From Thermocatellispora tengchongensis (GTDB lineage: Bacteria; Actinomycetota; Actinomycetes; Streptosporangiales; Streptosporangiaceae), in contig NZ_JACHGN010000027.1 in assembly GCF_014202315.1 (NCBI RefSeq), positions 80,721 to 144,720 of the forward strand: a stretch of DNA of 64,000 nucleotides, given 5' to 3'. Position numbers and translations under genes: made by a program. This document shows, one piece after another, positions 7,811 to 16,679 of the stretch. How positions within the stretch are numbered: the first letter of the stretch is position 1; the number at the start of each line of letters is the position of its first letter. The notes under the pieces were generated by a model. The model was given only the letters and a program-made list of their open reading frames with translations, searched no databases and was not told the origin of the DNA.

Positions 7811-9721
7811 GCCCGCGCGCCTCCGGCGGCGTACCACCAGCAGGGCCGTTCCCGCCGCCAGGAGGGCGGCCACCGCGGAGGCGAGCGCGATGGCCAGCGG
7901 GGGCACCCCGCCGGAGGGGCGCGGCGCGGCGACGGGGCTCGCCGAGACCGGCGACGGTGTGGCCGACGGCGTGGGGGCCGGGAGCGGGGCGAGTCCCTGC
8001 TGTTGCTCGGGGGTGCCCAGGCCGGTCGGGTCGTCGTACACCGGGGCGCCCGCGCCCGCCTCGCCGCGCACGTCCACGGTGAGCGTGACCGGAACCTCCA
8101 GGTACGGGCTGTCGCGGTCGGTGTAGAGCCTGACCCAGACGTTGTAGTAGCCGGGGATGCCGGCCTCGCGGATGTGGTCCTGGCCCGACTCCCGGTTGCG
8201 GTAGGCGACCGGGACCGTCGCGCCGGTGAAGGTCTGCGGCCGATCGCCCAGGTCGGGCCGCCAGGCGTCGTCGGTCAGGTTGCCGCCCAGCACCCGGGGG
8301 TTCTCCGGGCTCAGGATCGAGGTGGACAGCTTCAGCGTGGCGCCGCCCAGCGCCTTGCGGTCGGCGTCCGACAGCGCGGGCAGGTCCACCCGGTAGGCCA
8401 GTTGCTCGCCCCAGCGCAGCGGGACCCGGAAGTACGCCTCCTCGCCCGGGATCAGCGTGTCGGTGTAGGTGCGCCCGTCCTCCAGCACCGGGCCGTCGCC
8501 GTAGGAGGCGCTGCCCGCGATCCGCACCGGCGTGCCGGGCGTGATCGGGTCCACGGGGCCGAGCTCCGTCGCGGGCGGGGGCAGCGCGGAGACGTTCGAG
8601 GCCCGCGGCTCCACGATCAGCGTCAGCTCGATGGTGGCCGGGGTCGCCTGCGGGTCGTCGGTGCGGTTGTCCACGCGGATGTAGTAGCGGCCCGGGGCGT
8701 CGCAGTTGCCCGTGGGCGAGCCGCTGCCCGCCGTGTGCTGCACCTGGCCCACGGCGAACGCGTTGCCGCCCGAGGGCAGGTTCGTGGTCGCCTCGGTCGT
8801 CTGGCAGTGGCCGGGCGCGTTCGGCGGCAGGATGCTCAGGCCGGCCCCGATCACGGCCGGGCGGCCCAGCGGGGCCGAGCGGGCCTTGCGCACCCCGACG
8901 TACGCGGTCGCCCCCGGCGGCAGGTCGAAGGCGTAGTGGCGGCCGGGCCGCTCGGCGCCCCGGTCGGGCGGCAGCTCGTCCACGTACGCCCCGGGCCGCA
9001 GCAGCGGGGCGCCCTGCGTGTCCGGCGTGCCGGTCACCGGCGTGCCCACCGGGGAGAAGCCGCGCAGCCCCCGCTCGGTCGCCCGCCTGAGCCTGCCGGC
9101 CAGCTCGGCGCCGTTCTGCGCGTCCACGTACCGGCCGCCGCCCTTCTTGGCGATCTGCTTGAGCTGGGCCCTGGCCCGCTCGTCCACCCGGAAGCCGATC
9201 ACGTCGATGCGGGTGCGCACCTCGACGCCGCGGCGGCGCAGTTCCTCGGCCACCGCGACCGGGTCGCCGCCGCAGGTCTCCTCCCCGTCGGAGACCAGCA
9301 GGATCGTGCGCTCCTCCTCGCCCTCGACGCCGCCGCCCGCCTTGTCCTGGAAGTCCCCGGCGGCCTTGCGCAGGGCGTACGCGATGGGGGTGTCGCCGCG
9401 CGGGCGCAGCGCGGCCACGCGCTCCTTCACCGCGGCCCGGTCCAGGGGGCCGATCGGGATGCGCAGGTCGGTGTCGCGGCAGCCGCCGCCGTAGGAGCGC
9501 AGGCCGATCCTGGCGTCGTCGGGGGCCGCGTCCACCACCTTGCCGATGGCGCGGCGGGCGGCGGCGATGCGGCTGGTGCCGGTGCCGTCGTCCTCCTTCA
9601 TGGACCCGGACGTGTCCAGCAGGATCAGCACCTGGCCGGGGGTCTCGTCGGCCGCCGCGGCTGGGGCCGGGACGAGGATGCTCGCCGCGACGCCCAGGAC
9701 GGCCAGTGCAAGGCGGAACAC
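7808..9721 (-). CDS. Secreted vWA-domain surface protein with C-terminal membrane anchor
   Basis: A 637-residue protein read from GTG 9721. Residues 1-25 form a signal peptide (FRLALAVLGVAASILVPAPAAAA). A von Willebrand factor A domain follows (about 30-220) with the MIDAS start LLDTSGSM and later DTPIAYAL and VSDGEETCGGD. A long extracellular beta-rich region, a Pro/Thr/Ser linker, and a final transmembrane helix (LAIALASAVAALLAAGTALLVV) with a VRRRRRAG tail complete it. The layout suggests a cell-surface protein with the vWA domain outside. No Shine-Dalgarno is visible before this GTG, but GATAAT lies 7 bases upstream, so the message may be leaderless. The frame stays open upstream into the SDR gene, which is not meaningful. 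Ligand unknown. Confidence 0.85.
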   Translation of the reverse strand: MFRLALAVLGVAASILVPAPAAAADETPGQVLILLDTSGSMKEDDGTGTSRIAAARRAIGKVVDAAPDDARIGLRSYGGGCRDTDLRIPIGPLDRAAVKERVAALRPRGDTPIAYALRKAAGDFQDKAGGGVEGEEERTILLVSDGEETCGGDPVAVAEELRRRGVEVRTRIDVIGFRVDERARAQLKQIAKKGGGRYVDAQNGAELAGRLRRATERGLRGFSPVGTPVTGTPDTQGAPLLRPGAYVDELPPDRGAERPGRHYAFDLPPGATAYVGVRKARSAPLGRPAVIGAGLSILPPNAPGHCQTTEATTNLPSGGNAFAVGQVQHTAGSGSPTGNCDAPGRYYIRVDNRTDDPQATPATIELTLIVEPRASNVSALPPPATELGPVDPITPGTPVRIAGSASYGDGPVLEDGRTYTDTLIPGEEAYFRVPLRWGEQLAYRVDLPALSDADRKALGGATLKLSTSILSPENPRVLGGNLTDDAWRPDLGDRPQTFTGATVPVAYRNRESGQDHIREAGIPGYYNVWVRLYTDRDSPYLEVPVTLTVDVRGEAGAGAPVYDDPTGLGTPEQQQGLAPLPAPTPSATPSPVSASPVAAPRPSGGVPPLAIALASAVAALLAAGTALLVVRRRRRAG

Positions 9722-9795
9722 TTGGAGGATTATCCGCCCATCGGCCCAGAAAAGATCTCGAAAGCCGCACTGGTGTAAGCAAGTCGTAACCCTTG

Positions 9796-10551
9796 TCAGG
9801 GGCGGCGGGTCACCACATAGCGCGCGGGCAGCTCGCCGCCGCCGTGCACGGCCAGGTCGGCGCCGGTGACGTACGCCGCGCGCGGGCCCGCCAGGTACAG
9901 GCAGGCCGCGGCCACATCGGCGGGCGAGGCCATCCGGGCCATCGGGATCAGCGCGGCCACCGCCGCGCCGCCGTCCTCGCCGTACTCGGGGGCCGCCGCC
10001 TCGGTGCGCACCAGCCCGGCGGTGACGTGGTTGACCCGCACCTTCGGGGCCCACTCCAGCGCCAGCGCCCGGGTCAGGGCCAGCAGCCCGGCCTTGGCCG
10101 CCGCGTACGGCGCGGTGCCCGGCTGCGGGTCGTGCGCGGCCACGCTGCCGATGTTCACGATCGCCCCGCCGCCGCCCCCCGCCATCACCTCGTACGCCCG
10201 CTGCGCCACGTAGAACGGGGCGAGCAGGTTCAGCGCCACGATCCGCTCGGCGAAGCGCGGCGACATCGTGGCCGCCTCCGCCGAGGGCGAGCCGCCCGCG
10301 TTGTTCACCAGCACGTCCAGCCCGCCCAGCACGGCCGCCGCCCGCTCCACCAGCCCGGCCGCCTGCGTCGCGTCGCGCACGTCGGCGGCCAGGAACGCCG
10401 CGGCCCGCCCGCCCGCCTCCGGGACGGACTCCGGCTCGGCGCGCCCGCACACCGCCACCGCCGCCCCCTCGGCCAGGAACGCCTCCGCCACCACCCGCCC
10501 GATGCCCCGCGTGCCGCCGGTGACCAGCACGGCGCGCCCCTCGAAGTCCAT
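9796..10551 (-). CDS. SDR oxidoreductase (Rv3549c/Rv3548c-like, KstR2 regulon)
   Basis: A 251-residue classical short-chain dehydrogenase/reductase: NAD(P) motif TGGTRGIG near residues 11-18, NNAG near 83-86, a serine in NIGSVAAHD and the YAAAK catalytic pair. It ends in HGGGELPARYVVTRRP. It is transcribed away from echA20 across a 69-base region containing an operator-like palindrome. The same divergent SDR/echA20 arrangement occurs in Mycobacterium tuberculosis (Rv3549c next to Rv3550), so a step in steroid C/D-ring catabolism is likely. The exact substrate cannot be assigned from sequence. Confidence 0.85.
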   Translation of the reverse strand: MDFEGRAVLVTGGTRGIGRVVAEAFLAEGAAVAVCGRAEPESVPEAGGRAAAFLAADVRDATQAAGLVERAAAVLGGLDVLVNNAGGSPSAEAATMSPRFAERIVALNLLAPFYVAQRAYEVMAGGGGGAIVNIGSVAAHDPQPGTAPYAAAKAGLLALTRALALEWAPKVRVNHVTAGLVRTEAAAPEYGEDGGAAVAALIPMARMASPADVAAACLYLAGPRAAYVTGADLAVHGGGELPARYVVTRRP

Positions 10552-10574
10552 CTCTCCTCAACTCCTCCGCCCTC

Positions 10575-10593
10575 TGTTACGTTGTTTCTAACA
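10575..10593. promoter_or_regulatory. Candidate operator, TGTTA-N9-TAACA
   Basis: A perfect 5-bp inverted repeat with a 9-base spacer lies in the 69-base gap between the divergent SDR and echA20. It overlaps a second short palindrome, AACAAATGTT, at 10590-10599. The position is right for TetR-family control of both directions. It does not match the mycobacterial KstR2 half-sites (CAAG/CTTG), so the assignment to KstR2 is inference. Confidence 0.4.
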
Positions 10594-10620
10594 AATGTTT
10601 GGTGAAAAGGATGCTCGCCC

Positions 10621-11370
10621 ATGGGGATCTCCACCGTGACCTCCGGCGGCGTCGCCGAGGTCGTCGTCCACGTCCCGCCGGTGAACGCGCTGGGGGCCGA
10701 GGCGTGGCACGCCCTGGCCCGCGCGGTCACCGAGGCGGGCCGCGACCCGGCGACCCGGGTCGTGGTGCTGCGCGCCGAGGGCCGGGGCTTCAACGCGGGC
10801 GTGGACATCAAGGAGATCCAAGCCGCGCCGGGGCACGCCGCGCTGGTCGCGGTGAACCGGGCCTGCTTCGCCGCCTTCGCCGCCGTGTACGAGTGCGAGG
10901 TGCCGGTGATCGCGGCCGTGCACGGTCACTGCCTGGGCGGCGGGGTCGGGCTCGCGGGCAACGCCGACATCGTCGTGGCCGCCGACGACGCGTACTTCGG
11001 GCTGCCCGAGGTGGACCGGGGCGCGCTCGGGGCCGCCACCCACCTGGCCCGGCTCGCGCCGCCGCACCTCGTCCGGGCCATGGTCTACACGTGCCGGAAC
11101 GCCACGGCCGCCGAGCTGGCGGCGTACGGGTCGGTGCTGGAGGTCGTGCCGCGCGCCGGGCTGCGCGAGGCCGCCCTGCGCGTCGCGGCCGAGATCGCCG
11201 CCCGCGACCCGTACGTGCTGCGGCGGGCCAAGGAGTCGCTGAACGGCATCGACCCGGTGGACGTGCGCCGCAGCTACCGCTACGAGCAGGGCTTCACCTA
11301 CGAGCTGACCCTGACCGGCGCCGGCGACCGGCACCGCGACGCCTTCCTCGGCGGCGGGGGAGCGGCATGA
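10621..11370 (+). CDS. echA20: EchA20-like enoyl-CoA hydratase/ring-opening hydrolase of steroid catabolism
   Basis: A 249-residue crotonase-fold protein. Typical motifs are VNALGAEAWHAL, the oxyanion-hole region GFNAGVDIKEI near residues 56-66, and HCLGGGVGLAGNADIVVA near 103-120. It heads an operon with ipdA, ipdB and ipdC, the order seen for Rv3550-Rv3553 in M. tuberculosis, where EchA20 hydrolyses a ring of the bicyclic CoA thioester left after removal of rings A and B. The next start overlaps by ATGA. The start at 10621 follows AAAAGGA about 8 bases upstream. Assignment rests on fold plus synteny; the crotonase family alone would not give the substrate. Confidence 0.85.
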   Translation: MGISTVTSGGVAEVVVHVPPVNALGAEAWHALARAVTEAGRDPATRVVVLRAEGRGFNAGVDIKEIQAAPGHAALVAVNRACFAAFAAVYECEVPVIAAVHGHCLGGGVGLAGNADIVVAADDAYFGLPEVDRGALGAATHLARLAPPHLVRAMVYTCRNATAAELAAYGSVLEVVPRAGLREAALRVAAEIAARDPYVLRRAKESLNGIDPVDVRRSYRYEQGFTYELTLTGAGDRHRDAFLGGGGAA

Positions 11371-12263
11371 GCGGCACGACCTCCACGGGGAAGGTGATGA
11401 CCGCCGAGGACGTGGCCGCGACGCTGCGCGACGGCATGACCGTCGGCATCGGCGGCTGGGGGTCCAGGCGCAAGCCGATGGCGCTGGTGCGGGCGGTGCT
11501 GCGCGCCGGGGTGCGCGACCTGACCGTGGTGTCCTGCGGCGGCCCCGACGTGGGGCTGCTGTGCGCGGCCGGGCTGGTGCGCCGGGTCGTGGCCCCGTTC
11601 GTCACGCTGGACTCGGTCCCGCTCGAACCCCACTTCCGCGCCGCCAGGCAGTCGGGCGCGGTGGCGTTCACCGAGTACGACGAGGGCATGTTCCTGTTCG
11701 GCCTGCTCGCCGCCGCGCACCGGCTGCCGTTCCTGCCCACCCGGGCCGGGCTCGGCTCCGACGTGCTGCGGGTCAACCCGGAGCTGCGCACGGTGCGCTC
11801 GCCGTACGGCGAGGGGGAGGAACTGGTCGCGGTCCCCGCGCTGAGCCTGGACGTGGCCCTGGTGCACGTGGACCGGGCCGACCCCCGCGGCAACGGCCGG
11901 TACCTCGGGCCCGACCCCTACCTCGACGACCTGTACGCCAAGGCCGCCGCCCGCTGCTACCTGAGCTGCGAGCGCCTGGTCCCGCCCGGCGAGCCGGCCG
12001 GGCCCCCGCAGACCCTGCTGATCAGCCGGATGCACATCGCCGGGGTCGTGGAGGCCCCCGGCGGCGGCCACTTCACCGACTGCTCCCCCGACCGCGGCCG
12101 GGACGAGGCGTTCCAGCGGCACTACGCGCGGGCCGCCGCGGCGGGCGGGGAGGAGTGGGCGGCGTTCGCGGCCCGGTTCCTGGGCGGCGACGAGGCGGTG
12201 TACCAGGAGGAGGTGCGCCGCTGGCACGAGGAGCGGGCGCGCCCGGTCAAGGAGGGCGTATGA
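11367..12263 (+). CDS. ipdA: IpdA, alpha subunit of the steroid ring-D hydrolase (COCHEA-CoA hydrolase)
   Basis: A 298-residue protein of the CoA-transferase I fold, alpha-subunit type, with TVGIGGWGSRRKPMALVRA near residues 25-43. In the family IpdA and IpdB form a heteromer that cleaves the last steroid ring by retro-Claisen-like hydrolysis of a CoA thioester rather than by CoA transfer. The ATGA overlap with echA20 and with ipdB implies stoichiometric synthesis. The length and the downstream ipdB agree with the mycobacterial pair. A generic CoA-transferase is the alternative, but the neighbours make it unlikely. Confidence 0.9.
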   Translation: MSGTTSTGKVMTAEDVAATLRDGMTVGIGGWGSRRKPMALVRAVLRAGVRDLTVVSCGGPDVGLLCAAGLVRRVVAPFVTLDSVPLEPHFRAARQSGAVAFTEYDEGMFLFGLLAAAHRLPFLPTRAGLGSDVLRVNPELRTVRSPYGEGEELVAVPALSLDVALVHVDRADPRGNGRYLGPDPYLDDLYAKAAARCYLSCERLVPPGEPAGPPQTLLISRMHIAGVVEAPGGGHFTDCSPDRGRDEAFQRHYARAAAAGGEEWAAFAARFLGGDEAVYQEEVRRWHEERARPVKEGV

Positions 12264-13015
12264 CGGCCACCCGGGCGGAGGTCTGCGTGGCCGCGTGCGC
12301 GGAGGCGTGGCGCGGCGACGGCGAGGTGCTGGCCGCCGCCATGGGCGTGTGCTCCGTGCTCGGCGCCCGCCTGGCCAGGATGACCTTCGCGCCGGACCTG
12401 CTCACCACCGACGGCGGCGCGCTGCTCACCGCCGCGCCGATCCCGTACGGCGCGCCGCCCGGCCCGGTGGAGGGCTGGCTGCCGTTCCGCGACCACCTGT
12501 GGCTGGTGCTGAACGGGCGGCGGCACGTGATGATGGGCGCCTCGCAGATCGACCGGCACGGCAACACCAACATCTCCGCCATCGGCCCCTGGGCCCGGCC
12601 GAGATCCCAGCTCCTCGGCTCCCGCGGCGCCCCCGGCAACACGATCTGCTGCCCCACCAGCTACTGGATCCCCCGCCACTCCACCCGGGTCTTCGTGCCC
12701 GAGGTGGACATGGCCAGCGGCGTCGGCACCGACCGGGCGGCGGCGCTCGGCCCCCGGGCCGCCCGCTTCCACGACCTGCGCCGGGTGGTGACCGACCTGG
12801 CCGTGCTCGACCTCGGCGGCCCCGGCGGGACGATGCGGCTGCTCTCGGTGCACCCCGGCGTCACCGTGGACGAGGTCGTGGCCGCGACCGGCTTCCCGCT
12901 CGCGATCGGCCCCGGCGGCGTACCGGAGACACCGGAGCCCGGCGAGGAGGAGCTGCGCCTGATCCGCGACGTGCTCGACCCGGGCGGCGCCCGCGAGGCG
13001 GAGGTGCCGGGATGA
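12260..13015 (+). CDS. ipdB: IpdB, beta subunit of the steroid ring-D hydrolase
   Basis: A 251-residue CoA-transferase beta-like protein. SVLGARLARMTFAPDLLTTDGGALL and RRHVMMGASQIDRHGNTNISAIGPW are the recognisable parts, the latter being typical of beta subunits. It starts on the ATGA overlapping ipdA and overlaps ipdC the same way. It would form the active hydrolase with IpdA. Confidence 0.9.
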   Translation: MTATRAEVCVAACAEAWRGDGEVLAAAMGVCSVLGARLARMTFAPDLLTTDGGALLTAAPIPYGAPPGPVEGWLPFRDHLWLVLNGRRHVMMGASQIDRHGNTNISAIGPWARPRSQLLGSRGAPGNTICCPTSYWIPRHSTRVFVPEVDMASGVGTDRAAALGPRAARFHDLRRVVTDLAVLDLGGPGGTMRLLSVHPGVTVDEVVAATGFPLAIGPGGVPETPEPGEEELRLIRDVLDPGGAREAEVPG

Positions 13016-14079
13016 TCGGGCCGGTGCTGGACACGCCGCTCACCCGGCTGACCGGGGTGCGGCACCCGGTCGTGCAGACCGGCATGGGCTGGGTGGCCGG
13101 GCCGCGCCTGGTCACGGCGGTCGCCCGCGCCGGCGGCCTGGGCATCCTGGCCTCCGCCACCATGACCCTCGACGGGCTGCGCGCCGCGATCGAGGAGGTC
13201 CGCTCCCGCACCGACGCCCCGTTCGGGGTGAACCTGCGCGCCGACGCCGCCGACGCCGCCGAGCGCGCCCGGCTGCTCATCGAGCACGGCGTCCGGGTCG
13301 CCTCGTTCGCCCTGGCCCCGAGCCGGGAGCTGATCGCCACGCTCAAGGACGCCGGGGTCGTGGTGATCCCCTCCGTCGGCGCCCGCCGCCACGCCGAGAA
13401 GGTCGCCGCCTGGGGCGCCGACGCGGTCCTCGTCCAGGGTGGCGAGGGCGGCGGGCACACCGGTCCCGTCGCCACCACGCTGCTGCTGCCGCAGGTCCTC
13501 GACGCCGTCGGGATTCCGGTGATCGCCGCGGGCGGCTTCTTCGACGGGCGCGGCCTGGCCGCCGCCCTGGCCTACGGCGCGTCCGGGGTCGCGATGGGCA
13601 CCCGCTTCCTGCTCACCGCCGACAGCCCCGTGCCCGACGCGGTCAAACGGGTCTACCTCGGCGCGGCCGAGACCGTGGTCACCCGCCAGGTGGACGGCAT
13701 CCCGCACCGGGTGCTGCGCACCCCGCTGGTGGACGGCCTGGAGCGCTCGGGCCGGATCTTTGGGCTGGCCAGGGCGCTGCGCAACGCGGCCAGGTTCCGC
13801 CGCGTCTCCGGCATGTCCTGGGCCCGCATGGCCCGCGACGGGCTGGCCATGCGCCGCGGGCGCGACCTCACCTGGTCCCAGGTGCTCATGGCGGCCAACA
13901 CGCCGATGCTGCTCAAGGCCGCCATGGTGGACGGCCGCCCCGACCTCGGCGTCATGGCCTCCGGCCAGGCGGTCGCGGTCATCGACTCCCTGCCCACCTG
14001 CGAGGAGCTGATCGACGCGATCGTGACCGGCGCGGCCGGCGTGCTGCGCGCCCTGCCCGACAGGCTGGTCCGGCCGTGA
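13012..14079 (+). CDS. ipdC: IpdC, FMN-dependent nitronate monooxygenase-like steroid-ring enzyme
   Basis: A 355-residue TIM-barrel flavoprotein of the nitronate monooxygenase/2-nitropropane dioxygenase family. Motifs include HPVVQTGMGWVAGPRLVTAVARAGGLG at about residues 18-44, VLVQGGEGGGHTG and PVIAAGGFFDGRGLAAALAYGASGVAMGTRFL, which form the FMN phosphate site. In steroid degraders the homologue (Rv3553, IpdC) acts on the ring-opened CoA ester upstream of IpdAB rather than on nitronates. It is flanked by ATGA/GTGA overlaps in a fully coupled operon. Confidence 0.88.
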   Translation: MIGPVLDTPLTRLTGVRHPVVQTGMGWVAGPRLVTAVARAGGLGILASATMTLDGLRAAIEEVRSRTDAPFGVNLRADAADAAERARLLIEHGVRVASFALAPSRELIATLKDAGVVVIPSVGARRHAEKVAAWGADAVLVQGGEGGGHTGPVATTLLLPQVLDAVGIPVIAAGGFFDGRGLAAALAYGASGVAMGTRFLLTADSPVPDAVKRVYLGAAETVVTRQVDGIPHRVLRTPLVDGLERSGRIFGLARALRNAARFRRVSGMSWARMARDGLAMRRGRDLTWSQVLMAANTPMLLKAAMVDGRPDLGVMASGQAVAVIDSLPTCEELIDAIVTGAAGVLRALPDRLVRP

Positions 14080-14855
14080 GCGCGCCGGCGTACGTGCCGG
14101 GGCACGGGCTGCTGCGCGGCCGGGTCGCGGTGGTCACCGCCGCCGCCGGCACCGGGATCGGCGGCGCGTGCGCCCGCAGGATGCTGGAGGAGGGCGCCCG
14201 GGTCGTGATCAGCGACGCGCACGAGCGGCGGCTGGGCGAGCACCTGGACGCGCTGCGGCGCGAGTTCGGCGCCGCGAACGTGGCCGGGGTGGTGTGCGAC
14301 GTCACGATCGAGGAGCACGTACGGTGCCTGTTCGACACCGCCGAGCGGGAGTTCGGCCCGGTGGACGTGGCCGTGAACAACGCCGGCCTCGGCGGCACCG
14401 CCACCCTGGAGGAGATGACCGACGAGCAGTGGCACCGGGTGCTGGACGTGACCCTCACCGGCACCATGCGCTGCACCCGGGCCGCGCTGGCCCGCATGCG
14501 CCCGCGCGGGCGCGGCGCGATCGTCAACAACGCCTCCGTCGTGGGCTGGCGGGCCCAGGCCGGCCAGGCCCACTACGCCGCCGCCAAGGCCGGGGTCATG
14601 GCCCTGACCAGGTGCGCCGCCGTCGAGGCCGCCGGATACGGTGTGCGGGTGAACGCCGTAGCGCCCTCCCTGGCCATGCACCCCCACCTCGCCAAGGTGA
14701 CCACCCCCGGACTGCTGGAGGAGCTGACCGCGAGAGAGGCGTTCGGGCGGCACGCCGAGCCCTGGGAGGTCGCCAACGTCGTCGTCTTCCTCGCCAGCGA
14801 CTACTCCTCCTACATGACCGGCGAGGTCGTCTCCGTCTCCAGCAGGCACCCGTGA
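14076..14855 (+). CDS. ipdF: IpdF-like SDR (Rv3559c family)
   Basis: A 259-residue short-chain dehydrogenase whose whole length follows the Rv3559c pattern: GHGLLRGRVAVVTAAAGTGIG at the N-terminus (NAD motif TAAAGTGIG), ISDAHERRLGEHLDAL, NNAGLGG, NNASVVGWRAQAGQAHYAAAKAGVMALTR with the Ser-Tyr-Lys triad, and ASDYSSYMTGEVVSVSSRHP at the end. In the KstR2 pathway IpdF is a hydroxyacyl-type dehydrogenase acting on propionate-bearing ring intermediates. It starts on GTGA overlapping ipdC and runs into kstR2 by GTGA. Confidence 0.9.
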   Translation: MSAPAYVPGHGLLRGRVAVVTAAAGTGIGGACARRMLEEGARVVISDAHERRLGEHLDALRREFGAANVAGVVCDVTIEEHVRCLFDTAEREFGPVDVAVNNAGLGGTATLEEMTDEQWHRVLDVTLTGTMRCTRAALARMRPRGRGAIVNNASVVGWRAQAGQAHYAAAKAGVMALTRCAAVEAAGYGVRVNAVAPSLAMHPHLAKVTTPGLLEELTAREAFGRHAEPWEVANVVVFLASDYSSYMTGEVVSVSSRHP

Positions 14856-15496
14856 GCCCCCGCCGCCGCGACTCCGAGGTCACCGCCGCCGCCCGCGCCG
14901 AGCGGCGGGCCGAGCTGCTGGCCACGGCCGCGGAGGTGTTCGCCACCCGCGGCTACGCCTCCACCACCGTCAGGGAGGTCGCCGACGCCGCCGGGATGCT
15001 CGGCGGCAGCCTCTACTACCACTTCGACTCCAAGGAGTCGATGGTGGACGAGATCCTGTCCGCCTTCCTCACCGACATGTGGGACGCGTACGAGCGGGTG
15101 CTCGCCGCCGGCCACGGCCCGCGGCGCACGGTGGAGGAGCTGGTCGCCGAGTCGTTCCGGATGATCGACCGGCACCGCCCCGCCGTGGTCATCTACCAGA
15201 ACGAGGCCCGGTACCTGGAGGCCACCGGCCCGCGCTTCGCCTACCTCACCGAGTCGCGGCGGCGCTTCCGCGAGATGTGGCTGTCGGTGCTCGACCGGGG
15301 GGTGCTGGAGGGCGTGTTCCGCGCCGGCCTGGACACCGCGCTGGCCTACCGGTTCATCCGCGACACCGTGTGGGTGGCCGCGGGCTGGTACCGCGCGGGC
15401 GGGCGGCTCGGCGCGGCCGAGATCGCGCGGCAGTACGTCGCGATGGTGCTGGAGGGCATCCTCGCGGACAGGGGGGAAACCGGCCGGAGCGGATAG
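14852..15496 (+). CDS. kstR2: KstR2-like TetR-family repressor of steroid C/D-ring genes
   Basis: A 214-residue TetR regulator. The DNA-binding domain is at about residues 15-62 (LLATAAEVFATRGYASTTVREVADAAGMLGGSLYYHFDSKESMVDEIL); the rest is the helical ligand domain with MIDRHRPAVVIYQNEARYLE. KstR2 proteins of steroid degraders bind HIP-CoA and derepress the ipd/fadA6/echA20 genes. The gene is embedded in the operon (GTGA overlap with ipdF, 15 bases before fadA6), which suggests autoregulation. Naming rests on family resemblance plus a complete set of neighbours. Confidence 0.87.
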   Translation: MSPRRRDSEVTAAARAERRAELLATAAEVFATRGYASTTVREVADAAGMLGGSLYYHFDSKESMVDEILSAFLTDMWDAYERVLAAGHGPRRTVEELVAESFRMIDRHRPAVVIYQNEARYLEATGPRFAYLTESRRRFREMWLSVLDRGVLEGVFRAGLDTALAYRFIRDTVWVAAGWYRAGGRLGAAEIARQYVAMVLEGILADRGETGRSG

Positions 15497-15511
15497 GAGG
15501 AGGCGGGCGCG

Positions 15512-16669
15512 ATGGCGGAGGCGTACATCGTGGAGGCGGTGCGCACCCCGGTGGGCAGGCGCGGCGGCGGGCTCGCCGGCGTGCACCCCGCCGACCTGGG
15601 CGCGCACGCGCTGAGCGCGCTGGTCGCGCGCTCGGGGATCGACCCGGCCGCCGTGGACGACGTGATCCTCGGCTGCGTGGACACGGTCGGCCCGCAGGCC
15701 GGCGACATCGCCCGCACCTGCTGGCTGGCCGCCGGGCTGCCCGAGGAGGTGCCCGGCGTGACCGTGGACCGGCAGTGCGGCTCCTCCCAGCAGGCCGTGC
15801 ACTTCGCCGCACAGGCCGTCATGTCCGGCACCGCCGACCTGGTCGTGGCGGGCGGGGTGCAGAACATGTCCCAGGTACCGATCGCGTACGCCTCCTACGG
15901 CGCGGCCGAGCCGCTGGGCCTGGTAGGCGGGCCGTTCGCCGGCTCGGCGGGCTGGCGGGCCCGCTACGGGGACCAGGAGGTCTCCCAGTTCCGCGGCGCG
16001 GAGATGATCGCGGAGAAGTGGGGGATCGGCCGCGCGGCGATGGAGGCGTACGCGTACGAGTCGCACCTGCGCGCCATCGCGGCCCAGGACGAGGGGCGCT
16101 TGGACCGCGAGATCGAGCCCGTTGCGGGCGTGCGCGCCGACGAGGGGCCGCGCCGCGGCACCAGCCTGGAGAAGATGGCCGCGCTGCCCCCGCTGGAGGA
16201 GGGCGGGCGCCTCACCGCCGCCGTCGCCTCGCAGATCTCCGACGGCGCCGCCGCGCTGCTCGTCGCCTCCGAGCGGGCCGTACGCGCCCACGGCCTGCGG
16301 CCCCGGGCTCGGATCCACCACCTGTCGGCCCGCGGCGAGGACCCCATCCGGATGCTGTCCGCGCCGATCCCCGCCACCGCGCACGCGCTGCGCAAGGCCG
16401 GCATGTCCATCGGCGAGATCGGCGTCGTGGAGGTCAACGAGGCGTTCGCCCCGGTCGTGCTCGCCTGGATCGAGGAGACCGGCGCCGACCCGGCCCGGGT
16501 CAACCCCAACGGCGGCGCCATCGCCCTGGGCCACCCCCTCGGCGCGACCGGCGCCCGCCTGATGACCACCCTGCTGCACGAGATGGAGCGCGCCGGGAGC
16601 CGCTACGGCCTGCAGACCATGTGCGAGGGCGGCGGCCAGGCCAACGTGACGATCCTGGAACTCCTCTAG
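15512..16669 (+). CDS. fadA6: FadA6-like acetyl-CoA acetyltransferase (thiolase)
   Basis: A 385-residue degradative thiolase. The nucleophile is Cys89 in DRQCGSSQQA; NEAFAP, the His loop GHPLGATGAR and the second catalytic Cys in CEGGGQAN complete the active site. In the KstR2 regulon FadA6 (Rv3556c) releases acetyl-CoA from the ring-cleaved product made by IpdAB. GGAGGAGG at 15494-15501 provides a strong ribosome-binding site for ATG 15512. It is the last plus-strand gene of the cluster and its stop lies 10 bases from the convergent P450. Confidence 0.9.
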   Translation: MAEAYIVEAVRTPVGRRGGGLAGVHPADLGAHALSALVARSGIDPAAVDDVILGCVDTVGPQAGDIARTCWLAAGLPEEVPGVTVDRQCGSSQQAVHFAAQAVMSGTADLVVAGGVQNMSQVPIAYASYGAAEPLGLVGGPFAGSAGWRARYGDQEVSQFRGAEMIAEKWGIGRAAMEAYAYESHLRAIAAQDEGRLDREIEPVAGVRADEGPRRGTSLEKMAALPPLEEGGRLTAAVASQISDGAAALLVASERAVRAHGLRPRARIHHLSARGEDPIRMLSAPIPATAHALRKAGMSIGEIGVVEVNEAFAPVVLAWIEETGADPARVNPNGGAIALGHPLGATGARLMTTLLHEMERAGSRYGLQTMCEGGGQANVTILELL

Positions 16670-16679
16670 CGAGCGGAGG

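Noticed and set aside
7739-9778. Plus-strand frame of 679 residues opposite the vWA gene
   Set aside because: Shadow frame of Arg/Gly/Ala/Val composition with no motif; the minus-strand protein has a signal peptide and vWA domain.
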